A stretch of 11,542 nt of DNA from Lachnospiraceae bacterium UBA7027 (GTDB taxonomy: Bacteria > Bacillota > Clostridia > Lachnospirales > Lachnospiraceae): contig DLBG01000018.1 of assembly GCA_002494135.1 (NCBI GenBank), positions 1-11,542 of the forward strand, given 5' to 3'. Position 1 is the first letter of the stretch. Each line of letters begins with the position of its first letter. Made by a program: the position numbers and the translations under genes. The notes below the pieces were generated by a model. The model was not told where the DNA came from, made no database searches, and saw only the letters and a list, made by a program, of their open reading frames with translations. Below are positions 1-7,001 of the stretch, piece after piece.

Positions 1-294
1 AACTATGAGTGGACCGATATGTATGAAGATTTTGCAAAGACCGCAGAAGCAGAGGGATTTGCTGAACTTGCAGCGAAATTCCGTGGTGTGGCAGCGATTG
101 AAAAGCGCCATGAGGAGCGCTATCGTGCACTTCTTAAGAATGTGGAAGCACAGGAAGTATTCAAAAAGAGCGAGGTTAAGGTTTGGGAATGCCGCAATTG
201 CGGACATATCGTAGTCGGAACCGAAGCTCCCGATGTTTGCCCTGTTTGCAACCATCCTCAGAGCTATTTCGAAGTACATGCAGAGAATTATTAA
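1..294 (+). CDS. Rubrerythrin, C-terminal part (5' truncated by window edge)
   Basis: The reading frame is open from base 1, so the gene begins upstream; 97 residues are visible. Rubrerythrins are cytoplasmic non-haem iron proteins that reduce hydrogen peroxide in anaerobes. They combine a four-helix diiron domain with a C-terminal rubredoxin-like [Fe(SCys)4] domain. Here the last diiron helix carries an E-x-x-H pair (EKRHEERY, visible residues 34-41). The rubredoxin-like domain follows with CRNC and CPVC knuckles (Cys64, 67, 80 and 83 of the visible part). The C-terminus PQSYFEVHAENY is typical of the family. Everything visible is intact. The ATG at base 19 is internal to the protein and is not a start. 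The end of the gene merges into a 24-bp tandem repeat, described separately. Assignment to rubrerythrin is firm; the subtype cannot be told without the N-terminal half. Confidence 0.95.
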   Translation, partial: NYEWTDMYEDFAKTAEAEGFAELAAKFRGVAAIEKRHEERYRALLKNVEAQEVFKKSEVKVWECRNCGHIVVGTEAPDVCPVCNHPQSYFEVHAENY

Positions 295-366
295 GAGTTA
301 CCTGTAGTGAAGTAATAAGAATTATTTGCAGTAAAGTATTAAGTATTACCTGTAGTGAAGTATTAA
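271..366 (+). repeat. 24-bp tandem repeat, four units, beginning inside the rubrerythrin gene
   Basis: Units lie at 271-294, 295-318, 319-342 and 343-366, with a partial fifth from 367. The first unit is the last seven codons plus stop of the rubrerythrin gene. The two closest later copies, units 2 and 4, share the core TTACCTGTAGTGAAGTA. Unit 3 is TTATTTGCAGTAAAGTA at the same place. The first unit matches unit 3 at about 17 to 18 of 24 bases. Because 24 is a multiple of three, every unit stays in the rubrerythrin frame and ends with a TAA; two of the three downstream copies end TATTAA, like the gene itself. The simplest reading is repeated duplication of the gene's 3' end. No function is evident. 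Confidence 0.8.
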
Positions 367-385
367 GGATTAATGAAATGAAGAA

Positions 386-416
386 GGTGGGCGCGGGGAT
401 ATCCGCACCCGCCTTT
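386..416 (+). terminator. GC-rich hairpin terminator after rubrerythrin
   Basis: The left arm GGTGGGCGCGG (386-396) pairs with CCGCACCCGCC (403-413). The 11-bp stem has one G-T wobble and one C-A mismatch around the loop GGATAT. Only TTT, then ATTAT, follows, so the U tract is short. It lies directly after the tandem repeats and just before the next promoter, where a rubrerythrin terminator is expected. Confidence 0.75.
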
Positions 417-420
417 ATTA

Positions 421-429
421 TGTTATAAT
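421..429 (+). promoter_or_regulatory. Extended -10 promoter (TGTTATAAT) for the membrane protein gene
   Basis: TG-T-TATAAT is a perfect extended -10 element, with the hexamer at 424-429. No good -35 box is seen 16-18 bp upstream, where the terminator hairpin lies; extended -10 promoters often do without one. Transcription would start near 436-437, which is inside or after the first possible ATG (428) of the downstream gene. This affects the choice of start codon. Confidence 0.6.
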
Positions 430-2131
430 GTTGCGGATGATTGGAACAAAGTTTGAGACAACCGTATATAAAGTACTTTCCGTCCTCTTTCTGGCAGTAT
501 TCCTGCCGGTTTTATTCTGCGTCTTCACCGTCGCTGCGCGGATGGATTATTTTGAGGCGATGAAGCCTCAGACGATGCTTCCGAACTTTGTACTTTTTCT
601 GTTGGCGCTGCCGTTCGGCGCGCTGATTGTCTTTTTACTCTCCCTGGGAGAAAAACACCCGTTAAAAGGAAAATGGGACTATTTAACCGGAGCAGGCCTT
701 GCAGTGCTTGCAATCGGCCTTTATTTTGTCATGAATTCCGTAGCCAGGGAGGCTGCGTTCTTTCTGCCCTGGGACATCGATGTGGTCCGCGGCAGTGCGT
801 TAAACTTCGCCGCCTTAAAACCCATGGGATACGATTTTTATTATTCCATCTATTCGAACAACATTCCGATTGTATTTATCCTCGGTAAAATTTTAAAATT
901 CTCGAAAGAGTGGGGCTATCCGCTCCATCCGGAATTCATTCTCGTGCAGGTGAACTGCGGCCTGATGGCAGCAAGTGTTCTTTTTGCCGCGCTCAGTGTA
1001 AAACGTCTTACGAAGAACCTTGCGGCGGCTTTGCTTACCTTCGCTCTCGGAACCGCACTGATTGCATCTTCCGGCTGGATGATGGCGGTTTACACCGATA
1101 CCTACGGACAGCTGTTTCCGATACTCGGGGTCTACTTATACATCTGCTATCGGCAGGTAAAACCCCTGTGGGCAAAACTGATTCTGATGTTTGGTTCCAT
1201 CGGCGTCATCGCCTTCGGCGGACTCGTCAAACCGAGTATTTTTGTTGTACTGATTGCGTTGATTATGGCGGAGTGCGTAAGATTTACACACTCGGCGATT
1301 GATTTCATTGCGGAGAAGAAAGCATCCCCCAGCAAAGCAGCCGGAAACAAACCGTTCCTGACGGCTCTGATCTGCATGCTCGCATTCCTTTCCTTCAGCG
1401 TTGCTTTATATAAGTTCAGCGGTGCGGTGAAGACGGAACTTATGAACCGCGTCGGCCTGGAATTTAACGCAAACCTTGAAGCCGGTCCCGCGGATTATCT
1501 GCTCATGGGGCAGAACAATGAGCATACCGGCGCGTACTTAAACGAGGACACAACCATCTTTGGCGAATTCCAGGATACGAAGCGTTCCGAACGCGAGAAG
1601 ATTATCTTCGGCCGCGCCATGGACCGTATCAAAGACAGAGGTCTGATCGGAAATATTTCTTTCTACCTTCGTAAAATGGTCATGACCTTCAATGACGGAA
1701 CGTTCGGCTGGTCGACGGAAGTATGGAAAAACGGGGATTACAATCCCGCCGTTGCAAGAGGCGGCCGTCTGTTATCGATTATAAAACAGTTTTACGACGT
1801 AAACCCCAATCGGAAAAACGGATTTTTAAACACCTTCCAACACTTCATCTGGATGGTCTGCCTCATCGGCCTCGGAGCGGGTGTGCTGTCCAATTTCCCT
1901 GCATCCCGGAAATCCGGCGGCGGAGAGGGAGAAAAAGCCACAGATGCGAATTTCCTGATGATCATTTTCTTTGGGGTTTATTTTTACCAGATGCTTTTTG
2001 AGGCCCGTGCCCGTTATCTCTTCGTTTTCCTGCCTGTTCTTATGGTGATGGCAATGCAGGGATATGCAAATCTGCGTATTGCGGCACAAAGACTGTTTGC
2101 CGGAAAGCATCCGAAGGGAGAGACGAAATGA
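428..2131 (+). CDS. Multi-span membrane protein, GT-C glycosyltransferase-like
   Basis: This is a polytopic inner-membrane protein of up to 567 residues. Hydrophobic segments lie near residues 13-35, 53-73, 87-104, 171-190, 197-222, 226-240, 249-285, 309-327, 471-488, 508-525 and 529-546. A hydrophilic, probably extracellular, stretch spans about 335-465. Two features suggest a GT-C type transferase that uses a lipid-linked sugar donor: an acidic D-I-D motif right after an early membrane helix (WDIDV, residues 115-119), and a late E-A-R-A-R-Y motif (525-530) leading into the last helix. It resembles the family of uncharacterised Firmicute integral membrane proteins of this kind, recognised from memory; substrate and product are unknown. 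The start is uncertain. ATG428 lies inside the -10 box and has no ribosome binding site, so ATG437 (residue 4), possibly leaderless, is a good alternative. The stop overlaps the folC start by 4 bp (ATGA), so the two are probably translationally coupled. Confidence 0.8.
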   Translation: MLRMIGTKFETTVYKVLSVLFLAVFLPVLFCVFTVAARMDYFEAMKPQTMLPNFVLFLLALPFGALIVFLLSLGEKHPLKGKWDYLTGAGLAVLAIGLYFVMNSVAREAAFFLPWDIDVVRGSALNFAALKPMGYDFYYSIYSNNIPIVFILGKILKFSKEWGYPLHPEFILVQVNCGLMAASVLFAALSVKRLTKNLAAALLTFALGTALIASSGWMMAVYTDTYGQLFPILGVYLYICYRQVKPLWAKLILMFGSIGVIAFGGLVKPSIFVVLIALIMAECVRFTHSAIDFIAEKKASPSKAAGNKPFLTALICMLAFLSFSVALYKFSGAVKTELMNRVGLEFNANLEAGPADYLLMGQNNEHTGAYLNEDTTIFGEFQDTKRSEREKIIFGRAMDRIKDRGLIGNISFYLRKMVMTFNDGTFGWSTEVWKNGDYNPAVARGGRLLSIIKQFYDVNPNRKNGFLNTFQHFIWMVCLIGLGAGVLSNFPASRKSGGGEGEKATDANFLMIIFFGVYFYQMLFEARARYLFVFLPVLMVMAMQGYANLRIAAQRLFAGKHPKGETK

Positions 2132-3447
2132 GCACTTACGAAGAAGCCTGTAAGTATATATCGGAGATTCCGCGGTTTGCGGCAAAGACGGAACTTAAAA
2201 ATACGCGGATTCTGTTAGAGGCTCTCGACAATCCGCAGGTAAAATACAGAAATCTGCATGTGGCGGGAACCAACGGAAAAGGTTCCGTATGCCGCATGCT
2301 TTCTTTAATGCTGCAAAATGCGGGATATAAAACGGGGCTTTTCATCTCCCCGCACCTGATTCGCATGAACGAGCGGATTTCCGTAAATGGAACCGACATT
2401 TCGGACGACGATTTTTTGCTGGAATTTATGAAAGTGAAAAATACATCGGAAGAACTGTTGTCCGGGGAAGCAGGCAGCATTCCCCCGTCTGACGACGGCG
2501 GATTTGCCCACCCTGCGTATTTTGAATTTTTATTTGCCATGGCGGCGGATTATTTTGCAAAGCAGGGCTGTGACTATGTGGTATGGGAGACCGGCCTCGG
2601 CGGCCGCCTCGATGCCACCAACACCGTGGTGCCGGAGGTGTCCGTGATTACGTCCGTCGGCCTGGACCACATGCAGTATCTGGGCAGCACCGTGAAAGAA
2701 ATTGCGGGAGAAAAAGCCGGCATCATCAAGCCCGGTGTGCCTGTAATCTACAATACCGGAAACGAAGAGGCTGATCGTGTTATCGAAGCAAAAGCGAGGG
2801 AGCTCGGAAGCAGGGCCGTTCGCGTTTTCGATGCCCGGGCGGGATTTTCGGAAGAAATCAGTGACGTTATCGGCACCTTTGCCGCCTCGACACCGGCCGC
2901 TTACCAGAGGGACAATGCCGAAACGGCCGTTGCGGCAATCCTTGAAACGAAGGTACTTTCCGGGAAAGATGCCGATGTCATTTCCAAAGCGCTTTCTTCT
3001 TTTTCCTGGCCCGGAAGAATGCAGTTTATCGAAGACGGCGTCGTAATTGACGGAGCCCATAACGAAGATGCCGCGAAACGCTTTGCGGAGTCCGTAAACA
3101 ATCTTCTTCAAAACGGTTCCCGGAGGAAGGTTAGCCTTCTTTTTGCGGTCTCTTCCGATAAGGACTATGAGGATATCATCCGCATTCTCTGTGAAGGCCT
3201 GCCGCTTAAAGATATCTATGTTTCGGAAATCAATTCCGACCGTCGTACCGATCCGGAGGGCATTCTGAAACTTTTCGAAAAATACTGCCCCGCTGACGGG
3301 AAGCGGAAATTGTACGGTTCGCATGACTTGAAAAAGACGTTTCATCTTGCAAGGTCCGAACGGGACGAAGATACCCTTCTTGCCGCAGTAGGGTCTTTGT
3401 ATATGGTCGGGGAAATCCTGGATTTTACCGCTCATCCGGCAACGTAA
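2128..3447 (+). CDS. folC: Folylpolyglutamate synthase / dihydrofolate synthase
   Basis: This cytoplasmic Mur-ligase-family enzyme adds L-glutamate to folates with ATP. Many bacterial members also make dihydrofolate from dihydropteroate; which activities this one has cannot be read here. At 439 residues it has the usual length. Motifs in order: ATP-binding P-loop GTNGKGS (47-53), folate-side SPHLIRMNERIS (74-85), family signature ETGLGGRLDATN (154-165), GLDHMQYLGST (178-188) and EKAGIIKPG (195-203), whose lysine matches the carbamylated Lys of the family. The C-terminal domain has WPGRMQ (294-299) and DGAHN (308-312). ATG2128 is preceded by GGGAGA (2116-2121) at good spacing and overlaps the stop of the membrane protein gene in an ATGA junction. 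Its arginine codons are rich in CGG and AGG (12 of 23), unlike the oxidoreductase genes further on, which suggests modest expression. No clear terminator follows. Confidence 0.95.
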   Translation: MSTYEEACKYISEIPRFAAKTELKNTRILLEALDNPQVKYRNLHVAGTNGKGSVCRMLSLMLQNAGYKTGLFISPHLIRMNERISVNGTDISDDDFLLEFMKVKNTSEELLSGEAGSIPPSDDGGFAHPAYFEFLFAMAADYFAKQGCDYVVWETGLGGRLDATNTVVPEVSVITSVGLDHMQYLGSTVKEIAGEKAGIIKPGVPVIYNTGNEEADRVIEAKARELGSRAVRVFDARAGFSEEISDVIGTFAASTPAAYQRDNAETAVAAILETKVLSGKDADVISKALSSFSWPGRMQFIEDGVVIDGAHNEDAAKRFAESVNNLLQNGSRRKVSLLFAVSSDKDYEDIIRILCEGLPLKDIYVSEINSDRRTDPEGILKLFEKYCPADGKRKLYGSHDLKKTFHLARSERDEDTLLAAVGSLYMVGEILDFTAHPAT

Positions 3448-3479
3448 GCACCGGCGAACGGAGCGGATATACTCCAAGA

Positions 3480-3509
3480 TTGAATTTCGCTTAACGGATG
3501 CGGTATAAT
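3480..3509 (+). promoter_or_regulatory. Sigma-A type promoter upstream of nadE
   Basis: TTGAAT (3480-3485) and TATAAT (3504-3509) are separated by 18 bp. Transcription would begin near 3516, giving a leader of about 100 nt before nadE. A 6-bp inverted repeat, TTCGCT (3486-3491) and AGCGAA (3512-3517), brackets the -10 box and could be an operator or chance. In the rest of 3448-3615 I see an A-rich stretch (about 3540-3560) and no hairpin strong enough to call a riboswitch or terminator. Confidence 0.65.
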
Positions 3510-3603
3510 AGAGCGAATATATTATCAGTAGTCAAAGGGAATAAAGAAAAAAATAAAGGGTGTCCTGGGAGACTATTCGACAAACTAAGCATCGCAAAAA
3601 CAC

Positions 3604-3609
3604 GGAGGT
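3604..3609 (+). promoter_or_regulatory. Ribosome binding site of nadE
   Basis: GGAGGT sits 6 nt upstream of ATG3616. It is a near-perfect Shine-Dalgarno sequence and fixes the nadE start. Confidence 0.85.
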
Positions 3610-3615
3610 TACGGG

Positions 3616-5544
3616 ATGAAACACGGATTTGTTAAAGTTGCGGCACTTACGGTGCCCGTAAAACTTGCGGACCCGAGAACAAACGCACAGACCATCAAAA
3701 CAAAAATCGGGGAAGCGGCAGAAAGACATGCGAAAATCATCGTCTGCCAGGAGCTTTGTATCACCGGCTACACCTGCCAGGATCTTTTCTACCAGCAGAC
3801 GCTGTTAGACGAAGCAAAGGCAGCGCTTCTTGATATTGCAAAATTCTCCGCAGACATCGATGCGCTGATTTTTGTCGGTCTGCCGTTTGAAGCGGAAGGC
3901 AAGCTTTACAACGTGGCAGCAGCACTTTGCCGCGGCGAAATCCTCGGCCTCATCCCGAAGAGAAGCCTCCCTACCTATAACGAATTCTACGAAAGAAGAC
4001 ATTTTACGCCGGGCTTCGAAACACCGACGGAAATTGTAATCAACGACAGTATCGTGCCGTTTGGCATGAATCTGCTTTTTGAATGTGATGTGGTACCGGG
4101 ACTGATTGTCGGCTGTGAGATCTGCGAGGACGCCTGGACACCTTCCACGCCGTCCACAAAGCATGCACTCGCGGGAGCGACCTTAATCGTAAATCTTTCG
4201 GCATCCCCCGAGACCATCGGTAAGGCGGAATACCGCACCATGCTTGTCAAATCGTTATCCGGCCGTCTCGTCTGCGGCTATGTTTATGCAACCGCAGGGC
4301 AGGGCGAATCCAGCCAGGACCTGGTTTTCGGTTCGCAGAACATGATTGCCGAATACGGTACACTTCTTGCCGGCGGCAGGCTTTTTGCCAACGACATTGT
4401 CACCGCGGATATCGACGTCGAGCGTATCCGCTGCGAAAGACGCCGCATGAATACGTTTGAAACGGGTGCCGAAGGTGAGTATCTGGTACTTCCGTTCCAT
4501 CTTGCAAAAGAAGATACACCCTTAGAACGAACCTTCTACAGACGTCCCTTCGTTCCGAAGGACGAACTGTTAAAGAAGGAACGCTGTGAAACCATCCTTG
4601 CCATGCAGGCAGAGGGCTTAAAGCAGAGACTTCGTCATATCGGCGGGAAGAAAATTGTGCTGGGTCTCTCCGGCGGCCTGGATTCCACACTTGCCCTTTT
4701 GGTCTGCGTTAAAGCCTTCGAGGAACTCGGCCTTGACCCGGCGGGAATGATTACGATTACCATGCCGGGTTTCGGCACCACGGGCAGAACCTATAACAAT
4801 GCCTGCGACATGGCCCGCTGCGTCGGCGCGACCTTAAAGGAAATCAGCATCAAAAAAGCCGTGGAGGTTCATTTTGAGGACATCGGTCAGAGCGCGGATG
4901 TCCATGATGTCACCTACGAAAACTGCCAGGCAAGGGAACGTACCCAGATTCTGATGGACGTTGCCAACAAGGAAAACGCCATCGTGGTCGGAACGGGAGA
5001 CATGTCCGAGCTGGCACTCGGCTGGGCAACCTACAACGGCGATCATATGTCAATGTACGGAGTCAATGCCGGCGTTCCGAAGACGTTGGTCCGCCATCTG
5101 GTTCGTTTCTTTGCACAGGATACGAAGAATGATAAATTAAGCGAAGTCTTAAACGACGTTCTGAATACCCCCGTAAGTCCCGAGCTTCTGCCTCCCAAGG
5201 ACGGCGAAATCGCGCAGATTACGGAAGATCTGGTGGGTCCTTACGAACTGCATGACTTTTTCTTATACTATATGCTCCGCTGCGGCTACACTCCGGATAA
5301 AATCTATCGGATCGCCTGCAACACCTTTACGGAGGCGCAGGAAGGCGAGGAAAGCTACGATGCGGCAACCATCCTGAAATGGGAGAAAACCTTCTACCGG
5401 CGCTTCTTCGCGCAGCAGTTCAAACGATCCTGTCTGCCGGACGGCGTAAAAATCGGTAGCGTGGCCGTTTCTCCGAGAGGCGATTTACGGATGCCGTCGG
5501 ATGCAAATGCAAGAATCTGGCTTGATCTTCTGGAGAATTTATAA
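3616..5544 (+). CDS. nadE: Glutamine-dependent NAD+ synthetase
   Basis: This enzyme makes NAD+ from nicotinic acid adenine dinucleotide, ATP and glutamine, the last step of NAD biosynthesis in the cytoplasm. It is 642 residues long and has two domains. The N-terminal nitrilase-type glutaminase domain (about 5-290) carries the Glu-Lys-Cys triad: E46 (CQELCITGY), K115 (LIPKRSLPTYNEFYE) and C170 (EICEDAW). The spacings of 69 and 124 from the Glu match those I recall for the Mycobacterium tuberculosis enzyme (E52, K121, C176). The C-terminal synthetase domain (about 325-640) has the PP-loop SGGLDS (352-357), GTGDMSELALGW (459-470) and the ATYNGDHMS region (471-479) typical of the family. Ammonia would be channelled from the first domain to the second. 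The gene appears to have its own promoter and is closed by a strong terminator, so it is probably a single-gene unit, although read-through from folC cannot be excluded. Confidence 0.96.
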   Translation: MKHGFVKVAALTVPVKLADPRTNAQTIKTKIGEAAERHAKIIVCQELCITGYTCQDLFYQQTLLDEAKAALLDIAKFSADIDALIFVGLPFEAEGKLYNVAAALCRGEILGLIPKRSLPTYNEFYERRHFTPGFETPTEIVINDSIVPFGMNLLFECDVVPGLIVGCEICEDAWTPSTPSTKHALAGATLIVNLSASPETIGKAEYRTMLVKSLSGRLVCGYVYATAGQGESSQDLVFGSQNMIAEYGTLLAGGRLFANDIVTADIDVERIRCERRRMNTFETGAEGEYLVLPFHLAKEDTPLERTFYRRPFVPKDELLKKERCETILAMQAEGLKQRLRHIGGKKIVLGLSGGLDSTLALLVCVKAFEELGLDPAGMITITMPGFGTTGRTYNNACDMARCVGATLKEISIKKAVEVHFEDIGQSADVHDVTYENCQARERTQILMDVANKENAIVVGTGDMSELALGWATYNGDHMSMYGVNAGVPKTLVRHLVRFFAQDTKNDKLSEVLNDVLNTPVSPELLPPKDGEIAQITEDLVGPYELHDFFLYYMLRCGYTPDKIYRIACNTFTEAQEGEESYDAATILKWEKTFYRRFFAQQFKRSCLPDGVKIGSVAVSPRGDLRMPSDANARIWLDLLENL

Positions 5545-5588
5545 GAATCCCGAAAGGCCGGTTTAGGCATACTGCAAGCGCACTTTAT

Positions 5589-5623
5589 GCGGGCAATACT
5601 ATATCTAGTATTTGCCCGCTTTT
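5589..5623 (+). terminator. Strong intrinsic terminator after nadE
   Basis: GCGGGCAATACTA (5589-5601) pairs with TAGTATTTGCCCGC (5606-5619). The stem is 13 bp with a single bulged base and a TATC loop, followed by TTTT (5620-5623) and more T-rich sequence. It ends nadE transcription. Its right arm also carries the -35 region of the next promoter. Confidence 0.9.
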
Positions 5624-5640
5624 CCATTTTATGCTATAAT
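5612..5640 (+). promoter_or_regulatory. Promoter of the NlpC/P60 gene, overlapping the nadE terminator
   Basis: TTGCCC (5612-5617), a 17-bp spacer and TATAAT (5635-5640), with a TGC extension (5632-5634) that makes an extended -10. Transcription should start near 5647, about 32 nt before the ATG. The leader holds a GGGG/CCCC mini-hairpin (5653-5656 with 5663-5666) followed by TTTT, then the GAGGA ribosome binding site at 5671-5675. Confidence 0.75.
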
Positions 5641-5678
5641 ATCCTGAACTATGGGGTAGTGTCCCCTTTTGAGGATTT

Positions 5679-6980
5679 ATGAAGAAAAGAACAGTAAAAA
5701 CCACAAAAAAGAATATCGTCCGAATCCTTACGGCAGTGAGCGCTGCTCTGGTTTTGGTGCTTTCGGCTCCTATGGTTGTTCTGGCGGATCCCGCAGTGAA
5801 CGAAGAGGAAGTAAAGAAAAAGGAAGCGCAGGCCCAGAAAGAGATTCAGGAGAACCAGCGTAAATTAAACGAAATCAATGCCCAGATGGGCAACCTTAAG
5901 AATAAGCAGGGCGAAGTCCAGAACGAAATTACCGCACTTTCCATCGAAATCTCCAATCTGATGAGTGATATCGATATTCTGGAAGCGGACATCAACGCAA
6001 CGGAGGACAGCATCGTCCAGGCAAAGGCAGATCTTGAGGAAGCCATCCGCAGGGAGCATGACCAGTATGAAGCCACCAAGACGAGAATCCGCTGCATGTA
6101 CGAGCAGGGCGAGGAGAACTATTTTACCCTCTTACTTGCGGCAGGTTCATTCGGCGAATTTCTGGCAAATGCCGAGTATATCGAGAAAGTCTATGAGTAT
6201 GACAACAAGCTTCTGGAAGATTACCAGCAGACCAAGCAGGACGTGCAGAATTTAAAGGCCGAGCTGGAAGAGCAGGAGCTGGAGTTACAGGCTCAGAAGG
6301 ATGACCTTTTAAACGAGAAGGCCAGCCTTGACCGTAACATGAGTGAACTTCGTGCGACCAGCGCGGATTACGAGCAGCAGATTCAGCAGGCCAGAGCGGA
6401 AGCCAACAAATACACGGCAGCAATCAAGCAGCAGAACAATCTGGTAAAACAGCTTGAGAAGCAGCTTGAGAACCAGAAGAAGGCAGCCGTTGCAGCAGCA
6501 CAGCCTGTTGATATTACGGGTGCGGTCGGCGGAACGGCGGTTATGACCGGAAACATTGTTTCCGCAGGACCGAATGCCAAATTCCACGGCGCCCAGTATC
6601 AGGTTGATGTCGGAGTCATCACTTCGGCAAACGGGTCTCAGAAGGGTAAAGACATCTGCATGTATGCGATTCAGTTCCTCGGCAATCCCTATAAGCATGC
6701 GGGACGTTCCCTGATTACGGGTACCGACTGCTCCGGTTTTACGTCGCTTGTTTACGCGCACTTCGGTATTAACATTTCGCCCGGATCCGATTATCAGTCC
6801 AAACAGGGACGAAGCATATCCTATGCGGAAGCCGAACCCGGAGATGTTGTTGTATATCCCGGACACGTGGCATTATACTTAGGAAACGGAAAGGTTATTC
6901 ACGCTTCCTCCACGGCAACCGGAATCAAAATCTCGAATATCAACTACCGTTCCTTTACGGACATCCGTCGTATGCTGTAA
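5679..6980 (+). CDS. Secreted coiled-coil NlpC/P60 peptidoglycan hydrolase
   Basis: This is an exported cell-wall hydrolase of 433 residues, expected to cut peptide bonds in peptidoglycan stem peptides. It has a basic N-terminus (MKKRTVKTTKKN), a hydrophobic core at 14-35 and a likely signal peptidase I site after VVLA (residue 36). Residues about 40-270 are a long Gln/Glu/Lys-rich coiled coil, broken around 140-170 by a YFTLLLAAGSFGEFL segment. This architecture is seen in CwlO/PcsB proteins, whose activity in studied species is controlled by FtsEX. After an Ala-rich linker (269-300) comes the NlpC/P60 domain (about 322-433) with catalytic Cys351 (TDCSGF), His396 (PGHVALYLG) and His408 (VIHAS) as the likely third residue. 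No SH3 or LysM domain is present. The SD GAGGA (5671-5675) is close to the ATG. The next gene starts 21 nt after the stop. The general function is secure; the cleaved bond and FtsEX link are inferred. Confidence 0.92.
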   Translation: MKKRTVKTTKKNIVRILTAVSAALVLVLSAPMVVLADPAVNEEEVKKKEAQAQKEIQENQRKLNEINAQMGNLKNKQGEVQNEITALSIEISNLMSDIDILEADINATEDSIVQAKADLEEAIRREHDQYEATKTRIRCMYEQGEENYFTLLLAAGSFGEFLANAEYIEKVYEYDNKLLEDYQQTKQDVQNLKAELEEQELELQAQKDDLLNEKASLDRNMSELRATSADYEQQIQQARAEANKYTAAIKQQNNLVKQLEKQLENQKKAAVAAAQPVDITGAVGGTAVMTGNIVSAGPNAKFHGAQYQVDVGVITSANGSQKGKDICMYAIQFLGNPYKHAGRSLITGTDCSGFTSLVYAHFGINISPGSDYQSKQGRSISYAEAEPGDVVVYPGHVALYLGNGKVIHASSTATGIKISNINYRSFTDIRRML

Positions 6981-7001
6981 GGAACGCGGAAAGAAAACAG
7001 T

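Noticed and set aside
271..366. Repeat array considered as a CRISPR
   Set aside because: The 24-bp units are directly contiguous, with no unique spacers and no cas genes nearby.
183..428. 81-codon open frame with repeated TCSEV/ICSKV peptides
   Set aside because: The peptide repeats are only a frame reading of the 24-bp DNA repeat and of rubrerythrin out of frame. No ribosome binding site is seen.
3461..3474. TATACT as an additional nadE promoter, and GGAG/CTCC as a folC terminator
   Set aside because: No -35 box lies at proper distance. The stem is only 4 bp with a long loop and no T tract.
2530..3477. Long open frame of 315 codons on the minus strand
   Set aside because: It lies antisense to folC, whose conserved motifs prove the + strand frame. 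The minus-strand protein shows no recognisable motif and has an Arg/Phe-rich shadow composition.
3516..3603. nadE leader as a riboswitch
   Set aside because: The roughly 100-nt leader is A-rich with only 3-bp stems visible by eye. It matches no riboswitch consensus that I can recognise.
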